Notes: generated from the sequence alone by a model not told the origin. 64,000 nucleotides of DNA from Kallotenue papyrolyticum (GCF_000526415.1 NZ_JAGA01000002.1:1728001-1792000); one strand, 5' to 3'. Numbered from the stretch's first letter, positions 45,060 to 55,255 are shown. Program-made: numbers and translations.

Positions 45060-47249
45060 TCAACGCAGGAAGGCCTCGACGAGGCCGCCATCGACAGTCA
45101 GGATCTGGCCGGTGGTCTGGCTGAGGCGCTCGCTCAGTAGCAAAAAGATGGCTTCGGCCTGATCCTCCGGCGTGATCGCGCGCTTGAGCAGAGTACGATC
45201 GGCATAGAACTGCGCCAGTTTGGCGGTGAGCGCCGCGGTGGTTTCGTCGGCGCTGAAGGGAAGGCCGTACTTGGTCAGCGAGGCGATGACCCGCTCGCGT
45301 GGAAACATGGCGCTGCCCTGCACCACGGTGGCCGGTGCGACGCCGTTGACACGCACCAGCGGCGCCAGTTCGATCGCCAGCTCGCGCACCAGGTGGTTGG
45401 CCGCCGCTTTGCTGGCATCGTAGGCCAGGCTGCCGCGCTTGGCGACCACCGCGTTGACCGAGGTGGTGATCACCAGGCTGGCGGGTAAGCCTTGCGCGCG
45501 CCAGAGCGGCGCGGCTTCATCGGCGACGAGGTAGGGTCCGGTTACGTTGACAGCAAAGGTTTGGGCCCAGCGCTCGTCGGGGATGCGCCCTTCGGCGTCG
45601 GGGGCGACAAAGATGCCGGCGGTGATGGCGACCGCGTCCAGGCCGCCGTAGGCCAGCAGCGTTTGGTGCAGCATGGCGCGAATCGCCGCGCGATCGGTGA
45701 TGTCGGCTTCCAGGGCCACTGCCGGACCGCAGGCCGAGATGTCGCTGCCGGCCACGCCGATGCCCAGCCCGTGCCGTTGGGTGATCGCTGCAGCGGTGGC
45801 CTGTGCCGCCGCGCCATCGCGATCGACACACACGACATGCGCGCCCTCATCCGCCAGGCGCTGCGCCAGTACGCGTCCGATGCCGCTGCCGCTGCCCACC
45901 ACGGCAATGATGCGCCGCGCCAGCTCTTTTTCCGGCGGCATGCGCCGCAGCTTGGCCTCCTCCAACTGCCAGTATTCGATGTCGAAGGCTTCCTGCAGCG
46001 GCAGCGCGGTGTATTCATCGATAGCCTCTGCGCCGCGCATCACCTCGATCGCGCAGGTGTAGAATTCGGCGGTGACGCGCGATTCGCTCTTGTCTTTGCC
46101 CCAGGTGATCATGCCCAGGCCGGGGATCAGGATCACCGTGGGATTAGGATCGCGCATCGGCGGCGAGTCGGGATGGCGGTGGCGCGTGTAGTAGTCCTGG
46201 TAGTCACGCCGGTACTGCTCCAGGCCGGCTGCCAGGCGCTGTTGGAGCGTGGCGCTGTCCTCGCGCGCAGGATCCCAGGCGACATACAGCGGCTTGATCT
46301 TGGTGCGCAGGAAGTGATCGGGGCAGGAGGTGCCTAAGGCGGCCAGGCGTGGCGCGTCTACGCTATTGACGAAGCGCAGCGTGGCGGGGTCGTCCTGGAT
46401 TGTGGCGATGAAGCGCCGTTCCCGGCTGAGCTGACCGCGCAGCCAGGGCAACAGCTCGGCCAGCAGCGCGCGGCGCTGCGCTTCGGGCGGGATGGGGTAG
46501 CGCTGGCCGCCAAAGGTCTGCTCGCCCCGGTCGCGGGCCTCGATGTAGCGCGCCGCGCGTTCGATCAGGTCGAGCGTGGTCTCGTAGCAGGCCTTGTCGT
46601 CATCGGCCCAGCAGATTAGGCCGTGGCTGCCCAACACGACGCCGCGCGCGTGAGGATGCTCACGGCAGATCTGTTGGAGGCGCAGCCCCAGATCAAAGCC
46701 GGGCCGTTGCCAGGGCAGCCAGATCACCTCGTCGCCGTAGATCTCGCGCGTCAGACGCTCACCGTGTTTGGCCGCCGCTACGGCGATGACGGCGTTGGGA
46801 TGGGTATGATCCACATGGCGGTAGGGCACGAACGCATGCAGCGGGGTGTCGATCGAGGCGGCGCGGGGGTTGAGGTTGAAGGTGCAGTGCGGATAGAGCG
46901 CCACCATCGCGTCCTCGATCGGCGTCTTGGGGCCGCGCTCCGGCGCGCTCAGGTAGCGCTCCTGGAGGCCACGCAACTTGTCCAAGTAGAGCGAGGCGAA
47001 ATGCTCGCGTCGCGCGGTGCGCAGGTCGCCGCCGGAGCCTTTGACCCACAGCACCTCGACCGCGGCGCCGCTGAGCGGATCCTGCTCGCTCAGTTTGGCC
47101 GAGGTGTTGCCGCCGCCGGTGTTGGTGATGCGCTGATCACTGCCCAGCAGGTTGGAGCGGTAGATCAGCCGCTCGACCGGATCGAGCCGAGCGGCGTCGG
47201 CGTCGTCCCAGGCATAGCGGACGTGGCGAAAACGGGAAGTGTTTGACAT
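45060..47249 (-). CDS. rhaEW: Bifunctional L-rhamnulose-1-phosphate aldolase/L-lactaldehyde dehydrogenase
   Basis: 729 residues. N-terminal class II aldolase domain (about 20-410) with ITNTGGGNTSAK, the Zn-ligand HxH (VDHTHPNA), VVLGSHGLICW and AFVPYRHVDHTH. C-terminal short-chain dehydrogenase (about 470-729) with VVGSGSGIGRVLA, NVTGPY, TSVNAVVA and the catalytic Tyr-Lys in YDASKAAANHL. Splits rhamnulose-1-phosphate into DHAP and L-lactaldehyde and oxidises the latter; this fusion (RhaEW) is known from Bacillus and Chloroflexus. SD AGGAG upstream of ATG 47249. Last gene of the rha operon, 14 bases after the kinase. Confidence 0.93.
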   Translation of the reverse strand: MSNTSRFRHVRYAWDDADAARLDPVERLIYRSNLLGSDQRITNTGGGNTSAKLSEQDPLSGAAVEVLWVKGSGGDLRTARREHFASLYLDKLRGLQERYLSAPERGPKTPIEDAMVALYPHCTFNLNPRAASIDTPLHAFVPYRHVDHTHPNAVIAVAAAKHGERLTREIYGDEVIWLPWQRPGFDLGLRLQQICREHPHARGVVLGSHGLICWADDDKACYETTLDLIERAARYIEARDRGEQTFGGQRYPIPPEAQRRALLAELLPWLRGQLSRERRFIATIQDDPATLRFVNSVDAPRLAALGTSCPDHFLRTKIKPLYVAWDPAREDSATLQQRLAAGLEQYRRDYQDYYTRHRHPDSPPMRDPNPTVILIPGLGMITWGKDKSESRVTAEFYTCAIEVMRGAEAIDEYTALPLQEAFDIEYWQLEEAKLRRMPPEKELARRIIAVVGSGSGIGRVLAQRLADEGAHVVCVDRDGAAAQATAAAITQRHGLGIGVAGSDISACGPAVALEADITDRAAIRAMLHQTLLAYGGLDAVAITAGIFVAPDAEGRIPDERWAQTFAVNVTGPYLVADEAAPLWRAQGLPASLVITTSVNAVVAKRGSLAYDASKAAANHLVRELAIELAPLVRVNGVAPATVVQGSAMFPRERVIASLTKYGLPFSADETTAALTAKLAQFYADRTLLKRAITPEDQAEAIFLLLSERLSQTTGQILTVDGGLVEAFLR

Positions 47250-47263
47250 GCCTCTCCTCGCGT

Positions 47264-48703
47264 TTATGACCGGTAGAGCGTGCGGAAGCGGCGGTAGGCC
47301 GTCTCCCAATCCTCCTGCGCGCGCGGTTCGTAGCGTTGTTGTTCATCCATCTGCGCCACCAGCCGGCGCGCTTCGCTGAGATCGCGCACCTCGCCCAGCG
47401 CGATCAACTGTACCAGCGCGTTGCCCAGCACGGTCGCTTCCGCCGGTCCGGCGATCACCGGCAGGCCGGTAGCGTCGGCGGTGAACTGACACAGCGCCGT
47501 GTTGCGGCAGCCGCCGCCGACGAGGTGCACCACCTCGATCGGTTGGCCGGTCAGCGTGGCAAGCGTGGCGAGCACCTCGCGATAGGCCAGCGCCAGGCTT
47601 TCCAGCACGCAGCGCACGATCGCGCCGTGGCTCTGCGGCACCGGCTGGCCGGTTGCGGCGCACAGCTCCTGGATCAAGGCCGGATGATCGCCGGGCGGCA
47701 GGAAGCGCGCGTCATCGGGATCGATCAGCGCCTGCAACGGCGGCGCGCTCTGCGCCAGCTGCGTCAGCTCGGCATAGCTGTAGGTGTGGCCCTGCGCGGC
47801 CCAGGTGGCGCGGCACTGCTGGACGATCCACAGGCCCATCACGTTTTTCAGCAGACGATAGCGATCACCCACGCCGCCCTCGTTGGTGACGTTGGCCGCT
47901 AGCGCGGCGGCGTTGATCACCGGCGCGCGCACCTCAACGCCCACCAGGCTCCAGGTGCCGCTGCTGATGTAGGCGGCGCGCGGCGTGGTCATCGGTACTG
48001 CGGCAACCGCGCTGCCGGTATCGTGGCAGGCCGGCGCGATCACCGCAATGTCGGCGTAGCTGCCCAGGCGCGTGCCCGGCGCGACGATCGGCGCGAAGAT
48101 CGTGCGCGGAAGGCCCAGCGCCGCGATCAGCGCGTCGGCCCAGGCGTGGCGGCGCGGATCGAAGAGCTGGGTGGTGGTGGCGTTGGTGAACTCGCACACA
48201 CGCACGCCGGTGAGCCAGTAGTTGATCAGGTCGGGGATCGTCAGCAGCGTGTGCGCGATGCGTAGCTGCGGCGCGTCGCGCTCCACCAGACTCGCGAGCT
48301 GGTAGAGCGTGTTGATCGGCATGAACTGGATGCCGGTCTGCTCAAAGATCCATGCCCGTCCGCAGCGTTCCACCACGCGCTCAAACACGCCCGCGGTGCG
48401 CCGGTCGCGGTAGTGCACCGGATTGCCGATCAGCTCACCCTGCGCGTCGAGCAGCGCGAAATCGACGCCCCACGCGTCCACGCCCAGGCTGGCCGGCTGG
48501 AGGCGACGCCCCAGCTCGATGCCCTGCTGGATCTGGCGCCAGAGCTGCAGGATGTCCCAGTACAGCGTAGCGTGCACCTGCACCGGCACGTTGGCGAAGC
48601 GGTGCAGCTCTTCGACGGTCAGCGTCGCGTCGCCGAGATGCACGGCCATGACGCGGCCCGACTCGGCGCCCAGGTCGATCGCCAGAACAGTTCGGCGTGC
48701 CAT
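47264..48703 (-). CDS. rhaB: Rhamnulokinase
   Basis: 479-residue FGGY-family sugar kinase that phosphorylates L-rhamnulose at C1. Motifs: AIDLGAESGRVM (ATP-binding phosphate 1), SLGVDAWGVDFALLD (catalytic Asp region), SSGTWSLVGVE and VHLVGGGCRNTALCQFTAD (adenosine motif). ATG at 48703 is chosen; the frame upstream lies in rhaA. Four bases after the rhaA stop. Confidence 0.93.
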   Translation of the reverse strand: MARRTVLAIDLGAESGRVMAVHLGDATLTVEELHRFANVPVQVHATLYWDILQLWRQIQQGIELGRRLQPASLGVDAWGVDFALLDAQGELIGNPVHYRDRRTAGVFERVVERCGRAWIFEQTGIQFMPINTLYQLASLVERDAPQLRIAHTLLTIPDLINYWLTGVRVCEFTNATTTQLFDPRRHAWADALIAALGLPRTIFAPIVAPGTRLGSYADIAVIAPACHDTGSAVAAVPMTTPRAAYISSGTWSLVGVEVRAPVINAAALAANVTNEGGVGDRYRLLKNVMGLWIVQQCRATWAAQGHTYSYAELTQLAQSAPPLQALIDPDDARFLPPGDHPALIQELCAATGQPVPQSHGAIVRCVLESLALAYREVLATLATLTGQPIEVVHLVGGGCRNTALCQFTADATGLPVIAGPAEATVLGNALVQLIALGEVRDLSEARRLVAQMDEQQRYEPRAQEDWETAYRRFRTLYRS

Positions 48704-48707
48704 GGTC

Positions 48708-49982
48708 TCACCCGCGTGCGGCCAGTTCGCTGGCCTCATACGCCCGGATCTCATCCAGGTAGGCCGCGCCGACCGGTACATCCTGTTGCAGGCAGTGGTA
48801 GTCCCACACCGCCTGCCAGGGCATGCCCTTGAGCTCCTCCAGCAGCGCCAGGCGCGTGGTGTAGTCGCTGGCCTGCTCGGCCGCGCGCAGGCGCGCGGTC
48901 GGCTCCAGCAGCGCGATCAACAGCGCACGGAGCACATTGCGCGCGCCGATCACCCAGGCGGCGACGCGGTTGATGCTGGCATCGAAGAAATCCAGGCCGA
49001 GATGCACGCGTTCGAGCGCGTCGCAGCGCACAACTTCCTGCAGAATCGCCAGCGTCTCATCGTTGAGCGTGACGACATGGTCGCTATCCCAGCGCACGCC
49101 ACGGCTGATGTGCAGCAGCAGCTCGTCCAGCGCGAGCAGCACTGCCGAGATCTTGTCGGCGATCGATTCGGTGGGATGGAAGTGGCCGCTGTCCAGACAC
49201 AGCAGCACGCGCCGGCGCACGGCATAGCCCAGGTAGAACTCGTGCGAGCCGACCACGTAGCTCTCCGAGCCGATGCCGAAGAGCTTGCTTTCCACGGCGT
49301 CGCGGTTGTAGCGCGGGTCGATCGGCACTGCCAGAATCTGATCCAGCGACTCCTGCAGGCGCTGACGGGGCGCCAGGCGATCCACCGGCGTGTCCTTGAA
49401 GCCGTCCGGAATCCAGATGTTGGTGATGCAGGGCGTGCCCAGCTCGCGGCCAAAGTGCTCGCCAATACGGCGACAGGCGATGCAGTGTTCGATCCAGAAC
49501 TGGCGGATCGCCGGGTCGGGACTGGCCAGCGTAAAGCCCGCGTCGGCCAGCGGATGCGAGAAGCAGGTGGGGTTGAAATCGATGCCGTGTCCCTGTTCCC
49601 TGGCCCAGGCGAGCCAGCCGGCGAAATGTTCCGGCGCGAGCTGATTGCGCTCCACGCGGCGGCCACCGGTCTCGGCGTAGATCGCGTGCAGATTGAGGCG
49701 ATGCCGCCCCGGAATCAGGCGGTAGGCCTGGTCCAGATCGCGGCGCAGTTCATCGGCGGTGCGCGCCTTGCCCGGGTAGTTGCCGGTCGCGGCGATGCCG
49801 CCGCTCAAGGGTCGCTCCGGCGCTTCAAAGCCGGTCACGTCGTCGCCCTGCCAGCAATGGAGGCTCAGCGCCACCCCGCGCAGCCGCGCCAGCGCCTGCT
49901 CGGTATCTACGCCCAGGGCAGCGTAGCGCTCGCGCGCCGCTGCGTAGGCCGCCTCGATCTGGCGGGGGGTTGGCGATGCCAT
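48708..49982 (-). CDS. rhaA: L-rhamnose isomerase
   Basis: 424-residue Mn/Zn-dependent TIM-barrel isomerase that converts L-rhamnose to L-rhamnulose. E. coli-type RhaA family by length and motifs: [53 protein letters not shown] and [13 protein letters not shown] (metal Asp/His). ATG 49982 is chosen with AAAGGAGGG five bases upstream; a GTG one codon earlier is possible. Twelve bases from the mutarotase gene. Confidence 0.94.
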   Translation of the reverse strand: MASPTPRQIEAAYAAARERYAALGVDTEQALARLRGVALSLHCWQGDDVTGFEAPERPLSGGIAATGNYPGKARTADELRRDLDQAYRLIPGRHRLNLHAIYAETGGRRVERNQLAPEHFAGWLAWAREQGHGIDFNPTCFSHPLADAGFTLASPDPAIRQFWIEHCIACRRIGEHFGRELGTPCITNIWIPDGFKDTPVDRLAPRQRLQESLDQILAVPIDPRYNRDAVESKLFGIGSESYVVGSHEFYLGYAVRRRVLLCLDSGHFHPTESIADKISAVLLALDELLLHISRGVRWDSDHVVTLNDETLAILQEVVRCDALERVHLGLDFFDASINRVAAWVIGARNVLRALLIALLEPTARLRAAEQASDYTTRLALLEELKGMPWQAVWDYHCLQQDVPVGAAYLDEIRAYEASELAARG

Positions 49983-49994
49983 CACGCCCTCCTT

Positions 49995-50312
49995 TCAATC
50001 CAGATGAAAGACCTCGGTCAACTCCTGAAAGGTCTCGTCGGGGCGGGCATTGGCTTCAAAAAAGGGGGCCATAAACTCCTGCCAGCGCGTATTGACCTCC
50101 TTGGCAGCCATGCGTGCCTGCGCGGCCTGGAGGCTGTCGGGCGTTTCGAAGTAGCCGAAGAGCAGGCCATCCTCGCGCACAAACAACGAATAGTTGTGCC
50201 AGCCCGCCTCGCGCAGCGCCTGCAACATCTCCGGCCAGACATGGCGGTGGTGTTCCTTGTACGCTTCCAGTTTGTCGGGTCGGACCTTCAGTACAAACGC
50301 GACTCGTTTCAT
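49995..50312 (-). CDS. rhaM: L-rhamnose mutarotase
   Basis: 104-residue ferredoxin-like-fold enzyme that interconverts alpha and beta anomers of L-rhamnose, feeding the isomerase. Family motifs RVAFVLKVRPDKLEAYKEHH, HNYSLFVREDGLLFGYFET and the C-terminal WQEFMAPFF are present. Start at ATG 50312 by homology; 20 further open residues upstream look non-coding. 63 bases from rhaS. Confidence 0.93.
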   Translation of the reverse strand: MKRVAFVLKVRPDKLEAYKEHHRHVWPEMLQALREAGWHNYSLFVREDGLLFGYFETPDSLQAAQARMAAKEVNTRWQEFMAPFFEANARPDETFQELTEVFHLD

Positions 50313-50375
50313 AGCGAATGCTCCGATCGGCGCCGCGCGGTGATCGTCGTGCGCCTCCGCGCGGCGCGCCACACC

Positions 50376-51437
50376 TCAGAAGTTGAAAGCGTCAATGTTG
50401 TCGGCGTTGAAGACCGTTGGCGGGCCGAGCAGCACCACGCCCTGCTCGTCGATGGTGTATTGGCCCAGGCGTCCGGCGGTGAACGTTTCACCGGGCTGGC
50501 CCTTGATCTGGCCGCTGGCAATCGCGTGCAGCGTATGGATCGCCAGGTAGCCCAGGTCCGCCGGATTCCACAGCGCAAACTGCGGGGCCGCGCCGCTCTT
50601 GACATATTCGCGCATCTGGTTGGGCGTGCCCAGGCCGGTGACGAAGACCTGCCCGACCTTGCCGGCGTCTTGCACGGCACGCGCGGCGGCGGCGATGCCG
50701 ACCGTGGTCGGCGCGATGATCACCTCCAGGTCGGGATGCTTGGTCATCAGGCCCTGCGCTTCGGTGTAGCTCTTGCTGTCGTCATCGTCGCCGTACACGA
50801 TCTCGACCAGTTGCAGATTGGCGTATTCGGGCTTCTTGAGTTCCTCCTGCATCAGCCGGATCCATTCGTTCTGGTTGGGCGCGGTCGAGGTTGCACTGAG
50901 GATCGCAATCTTGCCGCCGTCTTTGGCCAGCTCGCCAGCCATGCGCACCTGCACCGCGGCGATATCGGCGGCGTTGGCCTGATTGACATGCACGTTGCGG
51001 CCTTCGGGAGCGATCGCCGAATCCCAGCTCACCACCGGAATGCCGGCCTGCATCGCTTGCTGGCCGGTAGGCACCAGCGCATCGGCATCGTTGGCCGAGA
51101 TCGCCAGGCCATCCACGTTCTGCGCGATCAGCGAGTTGAGCAACTGAATCTGTTGGGTGGCGTCGGCGGTGGCCGAGCCCTGGTAGTTGACCGTCACGCC
51201 TAGCTCTTTGGCGGCTTCTTGCGCGCCGGTGTTGGCCGTGTCGAAGTAGGGATTGCCGAGTGCTTTGGGAACCAAGACATAGGTTGCGCCGGCGCCGGCA
51301 GCCGGCGAGGCCGCCGGACTCCCCGCCGGTGACGCCGCGGGCGAGCTCTGCGCCGCGCCACCGCCCCGGGGCGTGCCACAGGCGGTCAGCGCCACCAACA
51401 GGCCGACGGTCAGCAAGGTCATGCGTCGTGCTGGCAT
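50376..51437 (-). CDS. rhaS: Rhamnose ABC transporter substrate-binding lipoprotein
   Basis: 353 residues. Lipobox LTAC (Cys20) followed by a Ser/Pro/Ala linker, then the periplasmic-binding (Peripla_BP_4) fold of the CUT2 family: YVLVPKALGNPYFDTANTG, SLIAQNVDGLAISANDADAL, VVSWDSA, ILSATSTAPNQNEW, APTTVGIAAAARAV and VTGLGTPNQM. Captures L-rhamnose outside the cell. AAGGAGG lies six bases before ATG 51437. Unlike other operon genes, it is separated from the permease genes by 192 bases with a hairpin and a small frame. Confidence 0.92.
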   Translation of the reverse strand: MPARRMTLLTVGLLVALTACGTPRGGGAAQSSPAASPAGSPAASPAAGAGATYVLVPKALGNPYFDTANTGAQEAAKELGVTVNYQGSATADATQQIQLLNSLIAQNVDGLAISANDADALVPTGQQAMQAGIPVVSWDSAIAPEGRNVHVNQANAADIAAVQVRMAGELAKDGGKIAILSATSTAPNQNEWIRLMQEELKKPEYANLQLVEIVYGDDDDSKSYTEAQGLMTKHPDLEVIIAPTTVGIAAAARAVQDAGKVGQVFVTGLGTPNQMREYVKSGAAPQFALWNPADLGYLAIHTLHAIASGQIKGQPGETFTAGRLGQYTIDEQGVVLLGPPTVFNADNIDAFNF

Positions 51438-51459
51438 ACGATCCTCCTTGGGAGCCTCT

Positions 51460-51558
51460 TCAGTCGCTGCATGGGTGGATCAGGATCTGCCGGCGCTGAA
51501 CGGGTGAGCAGACGCGCGACTCACAGCGCCGCGCGCCGGCAGAGCGGGCCTGAGTCAT
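51460..51558 (-). CDS. Candidate 32-residue small ORF between rhaQ and rhaS
   Basis: ATG at 51558 is preceded by AAAGGAGG, one of the strongest SD sites in the window, and the frame runs for 32 residues (MTQARSAGARRCESR...), rich in Arg, Ser and Cys, with no known family. It overlaps a long hairpin (51486-51543). Could be a leader peptide whose translation opens or closes the hairpin controlling rhaS, or a chance frame. Confidence 0.35.
   Translation of the reverse strand: MTQARSAGARRCESRVCSPVQRRQILIHPCSD
51486..51543 (-). other. Long-arm hairpin in the rhaQ-rhaS gap
   Basis: Arms TCTGCCGGCGC (51486-51496) and GCGCCGGCAGA (51533-51543) pair perfectly over 11 bases, with inner arms GTGAG / CTCAC (51504-51508, 51520-51524). 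May mark processing or attenuation between permeases and binding protein. Confidence 0.45.
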
Positions 51559-51629
51559 GGACAACCTCCTTTCGCTGCTTCCAGACGGCACACCACCGCC
51601 GCGGATGGCCGGCACGCGCCTGTCGCGGG

Positions 51630-52754
51630 CTAGCCGTTCAGGATCAGTGCGCGCGACCAGAAAAAGAACCAGATGAACAGGAGCAGCACCGCCAGGCCTA
51701 GCGCCCCACTGAGCAGCGTGCGCGGCGGCAGAGCGCGCAGGCCGGGCAGGGCTCTGCCCAGCCGCGGCGCCAGGATCGACAGGATCAGCAAGGTGCCGAT
51801 GACCATGCCCTGCACCTGGCCCTGAATGTTGACCAGGCCCATGCCGAAACGCAGGCTGCCGAACAGCACCAGCGCCAGCAGCGCGCCGAGCATGCTGCCG
51901 CTGCCGCCAAAAATGCTGATGCCGCCCAGCACGGTCACGGTGATCACCGTCAACTCCAGGCCGGTGCCAATATCGGGTCGCGTGCTGCCGAAGCGCGCGG
52001 CCAGCACCAGCCCGGCCAGCGCCGACAGCAGCCCCGACAGCGTGAAGACGATGATTTTGACGCGCTCCGTGGGCACGCCCGAAAAACGGCTGGCGGCTTC
52101 GTTGTTGCCGATGGCATAGAGATAGCGGCCAAAGACCGTGCCGTGCAGCACCAGCGTAAAGATCAGCGCCAGCGCGGCAAACAGCACCAGCGCCACGGGC
52201 ACGCCACTGTCGCCCAGACGGCCCTGGCCCAGCGCGGTGAAGGCGCGAGGATAGCCGCGCGCCGCCTGATCGCCCAGCAGCGCATAGGCCAGACCGCGGT
52301 AGAACGAAAAGGTGCCCAGCGTCACGACCAGTGCCGGCAGCCGCAGCCGCGCCACCAGCAGCCCGTTGAGCAGCCCGGCCAGCGCGCCGACCAGCAGCGC
52401 CGCGCCCGCGGCGAGCCAGATGTTGACGCCCTGCAGGTGCAGCCAGCCCAACAACGAGGCCGACAGGCCCAGGATCGAGGCCACCGAGAGATCGATGTTG
52501 CCGGTGATGATCACAAAGACCATCGGCAGCAGCATGATGCCGATCTCGATGAAATCGGAAGTGGTGCGCAGCAGGTTGTCGGCGCGCAGAAAGAAGGGCG
52601 AGAGGCGCGCGTTGATCAGGGCAACACTGATGATCAGGCCCACCAGCAGCGTTTCCCAACCCAGCAGCCGCGTCCACCGGCGCTGCCACCCACCGAAGGG
52701 ACGTCGCGCGCCGGCCTGGGGCTCGGCCGATGCCTGTGTCTCCGTGGTGCTCAT
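51630..52754 (-). CDS. rhaQ: Rhamnose ABC transporter permease (CUT2)
   Basis: 374-residue membrane protein with about ten helices. CUT2 permease signatures: FVIITGNIDLSVASILGLSASL, LPALVVTLGTFSFYRGLAYALLG and GNNEAASRFSGV, with TVLGGISIFGGSGSMLGALLA. Polar N-terminus of about 35 residues. ATG 52754 overlaps the rhaP stop by four bases; longer frames upstream run inside rhaP. Partner of rhaP in the heterodimeric channel. Confidence 0.9.
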   Translation of the reverse strand: MSTTETQASAEPQAGARRPFGGWQRRWTRLLGWETLLVGLIISVALINARLSPFFLRADNLLRTTSDFIEIGIMLLPMVFVIITGNIDLSVASILGLSASLLGWLHLQGVNIWLAAGAALLVGALAGLLNGLLVARLRLPALVVTLGTFSFYRGLAYALLGDQAARGYPRAFTALGQGRLGDSGVPVALVLFAALALIFTLVLHGTVFGRYLYAIGNNEAASRFSGVPTERVKIIVFTLSGLLSALAGLVLAARFGSTRPDIGTGLELTVITVTVLGGISIFGGSGSMLGALLALVLFGSLRFGMGLVNIQGQVQGMVIGTLLILSILAPRLGRALPGLRALPPRTLLSGALGLAVLLLFIWFFFWSRALILNG

Positions 52755-53749
52755 ACGCGTTGCGCTCCAGCCATGCGCTGCAACCGTCGCAGTATCGCCG
52801 AATCGATGATCACCGCCAGCAGAATCAACAGGCCCTGCGCTGCCAGTTGCCAGAAGGGCGAGATCCGCACCAGCGTCAGCGCATTCTCGATCGTGCCGAG
52901 CAGAAACGCGCCCAGCACCACGCCGCCCACGTTGCCGCTGCCGCCGAAGATGTTGACGCCGCCCACGACGGCTGCGGCCACGCTCTGCAGCTCGAAGCCC
53001 AGCGCCGTGTTGGTCTGCGCCGCTTCGAAGCGCGAGGCCCACAGCACGCCGGCCAGGCCGCAGAGCACGCCCGACAGCAGATAGACCAGCCACGTTACGC
53101 GCCGGACGCGAATGCCGGCGGCGCGCGCCGCCTCCGGATTGCTGCCGACGGCATAGATATCGCGTCCGAGGCGCGTGTGGTTGAGGAAGAGATAGGCCAG
53201 CGCCGCGACCGCCGCGGCGAACAGGATCAGATTGGGCACCAGCAGCGGCGCGCCCTTGGCCAACTGGCGAAAGGCCGGCGGCATCTCGAAGGCGTTGATC
53301 CAGGTGCCCTGGCTGTAGAAAAAGACCAGCCCGCGATAGATGCTGAGCGTGCCCAGGGTGGCGATAATCGGCGGCACGCCGCCCAGCGCCACGATCGTGC
53401 CGTTGACGCCGCCCAGCACCGCGCCCAGCAGCATACCGAGCACCACCAGCAGCGCGATCGGCAGGCCCGGCAGCGCCGCCGCTACGAAGGCTACCATCAT
53501 TGCCGTCAGGCCGATCATCGAGCCGACCGAGAGATCGACGCCGCGCGTGATGATCACCATGCTCTGCCCCAGCGCCACGATCACCAGAATCGAGATGTTG
53601 AGTAGGATGTCGCGCAGATTGCTGAACGTCAGAAAGGCGGGCGTGCGCCAGGTTACGAGCGCGGCCAGCGCGACGATGAAGAGTAGGATGCCGGCTTCGC
53701 GGAAGCGGACTAGCGCGTTGAACAGGGTCGCCTGTGAGCCATGCTTCAT
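52751..53749 (-). CDS. rhaP: Rhamnose ABC transporter permease (CUT2)
   Basis: 332 residues with about ten helices. MVIITRGVDLSVGSMIGLTAMM, PPIIATLGTLSIYRGLVFFYS, GSNPEAARAAGI and VVGGVNIFGGSGNVGGVVLG are CUT2 permease motifs. ATG 53749 preferred; a TTG two codons earlier is in frame. 21 bases after the ATPase gene. Confidence 0.9.
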   Translation of the reverse strand: MKHGSQATLFNALVRFREAGILLFIVALAALVTWRTPAFLTFSNLRDILLNISILVIVALGQSMVIITRGVDLSVGSMIGLTAMMVAFVAAALPGLPIALLVVLGMLLGAVLGGVNGTIVALGGVPPIIATLGTLSIYRGLVFFYSQGTWINAFEMPPAFRQLAKGAPLLVPNLILFAAAVAALAYLFLNHTRLGRDIYAVGSNPEAARAAGIRVRRVTWLVYLLSGVLCGLAGVLWASRFEAAQTNTALGFELQSVAAAVVGGVNIFGGSGNVGGVVLGAFLLGTIENALTLVRISPFWQLAAQGLLILLAVIIDSAILRRLQRMAGAQRV

Positions 53750-53770
53750 CGGCAAGCCTCGCGGGTGGTG

Positions 53771-55255
53771 CTAGGCGGCGGTGGCAGCGGCCATGATCGT
53801 TTCCTGCGTCGCCGCCGCGCGCTCGATCTGCGCCGTGAGTCGTCCTTCGCGCATCACCAAAATGCGATCGCTCATGGCTAGAATCTCCGGCAGTTCGGAC
53901 GAGATCAGCAGTATCGCTAGCCCCTGGGCCGCCAGTTCACTCATCAGGCGATGGACGGCGGCCTTGGTGCCCACGTCGATGCCGCGCGTCGGCTCGTCCA
54001 GGATCAAAATGCGCGGCTGGGTGCCCAGCCACTTAGCCAGCACCACCTTTTGCTGGTTGCCGCCCGAGAGCTGGCCCACGGGTTGATCGACATGCGCCAG
54101 TTTGATCTCCAGTTGCGCGGCGCTCTGCTGCGCGCGCTGCCGTTCGCGGCTGCGATCGATCCAGCCGTACCGCGCCAGGCTGCCCAGGATCGGCAGCGAG
54201 ATGTTGCTGGCGATGCTCATCGGCAGGATCAGGCCGTGCTGTTTGCGATCCTCAGGCACATAGCCGATGCCCAGCGCCAGCGCCTCGCGCGGGCTGCCGA
54301 TCGTGACGGGTTGTCCGTCGAGCAGGATCGTGCCCGCCGTCGCCGGTTCGATGCCGAACAGGGCGCGCGCCACTGCGGTACGGCCTGCGCCGATCAGCCC
54401 GGCCAGGCCGACGATCTCGCCGCGTCGCAGCGTGAAGGAGATATCGGCAAACTGCCCTGCTAGACTCAGCCCGCGCACCTCCAGCAGCGGCGCGCCCGGC
54501 GCGACGGCTTGCTTGGGAAACAGCTCGCCCAGGGGCCGGCCAACCATCATCTGGATCAGCCGCTCGCGCGTCATGCCGGCCATGGGGTGGGTGCCGACCA
54601 CCGCGCCGTCGCGCAACACCGTGACCCGATCGGCAATCGCAAACAACTCTTCGAGGCGGTGCGAAATGAAGATGATCGCCGTGCCGGCTGCGCGGAGCTG
54701 GCGCACGATTGCCAGTAGTTCGTCCACTTCGCCGGGCGTGAGCGATGAGGTCGGCTCGTCCATGATCAGCACGCGCGCCTCGATCGAAATCGCGCGCGCG
54801 ATTTCAACCATGTGTTGTTGGGCGATGCTCAGATCACGGGCCCGCGTGCGCGGATCGAGGCGCAGGCCCAGCCGGCGCAGCAGCTCGGCAGCGGTCTGGT
54901 ACATGCGCGACCAGGCGATCCTGCCACGGCGCGCCGGTTGGCGCCCGACAAAGATGTTCTCGGCCACGTCCAGATCGGGGAACAGACTCGGCTCCTGATA
55001 GATCGCCACAATGCCGCGCGCCTGCGCGGCGCGGGGATCGGCAAAACGGACCGGCTGTCCGTCCACCAGCAGCGTGCCGTGGTCGGGCTGGTACAGCCCG
55101 GTCAGGATTTTGATCAGGGTTGATTTGCCGGCGCCGTTTTCCCCAAGGATGGCATGCACGTCGCCGGGCAGCACGGCGAGATGAACGTCGCGCAGTGCCT
55201 GAACACCGCCGAAGCTTTTGGAGAGCTGCCGTCCTTCCAGAATGGGCTGTTCCAC
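53771..55255 (-). CDS. rhaT: Rhamnose ABC transporter ATPase (CUT2, two ABC domains)
   Basis: 494 residues. First ABC: Walker A GENGAGKS, signature [14 protein letters not shown], Walker [12 protein letters not shown]. Second ABC: degenerate Walker A (GLIGAGRTA), [26 protein letters not shown], as in CUT2 proteins such as RbsA. GTG at 55255 with GAGGA upstream is chosen since the family starts a few residues before the first strand; the upstream open frame crosses the promoter. First gene of the rha operon. Confidence 0.92.
   Translation of the reverse strand: MEQPILEGRQLSKSFGGVQALRDVHLAVLPGDVHAILGENGAGKSTLIKILTGLYQPDHGTLLVDGQPVRFADPRAAQARGIVAIYQEPSLFPDLDVAENIFVGRQPARRGRIAWSRMYQTAAELLRRLGLRLDPRTRARDLSIAQQHMVEIARAISIEARVLIMDEPTSSLTPGEVDELLAIVRQLRAAGTAIIFISHRLEELFAIADRVTVLRDGAVVGTHPMAGMTRERLIQMMVGRPLGELFPKQAVAPGAPLLEVRGLSLAGQFADISFTLRRGEIVGLAGLIGAGRTAVARALFGIEPATAGTILLDGQPVTIGSPREALALGIGYVPEDRKQHGLILPMSIASNISLPILGSLARYGWIDRSRERQRAQQSAAQLEIKLAHVDQPVGQLSGGNQQKVVLAKWLGTQPRILILDEPTRGIDVGTKAAVHRLMSELAAQGLAILLISSELPEILAMSDRILVMREGRLTAQIERAAATQETIMAAATAA

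Noticed and set aside
48423-51203. 926-residue plus-strand open frame across rhaB, rhaA, rhaM and rhaS
   Set aside because: Spans four confident minus-strand genes and their spacers with no motif; a shadow frame.
51460-52689. 409-residue minus-strand frame overlapping rhaQ
   Set aside because: Ala/Gly/Arg-rich in the rhaQ region, where the overlapping frame has clear CUT2 permease motifs. Only its last 33 codons, with a separate SD-supported ATG, were kept as a small ORF.
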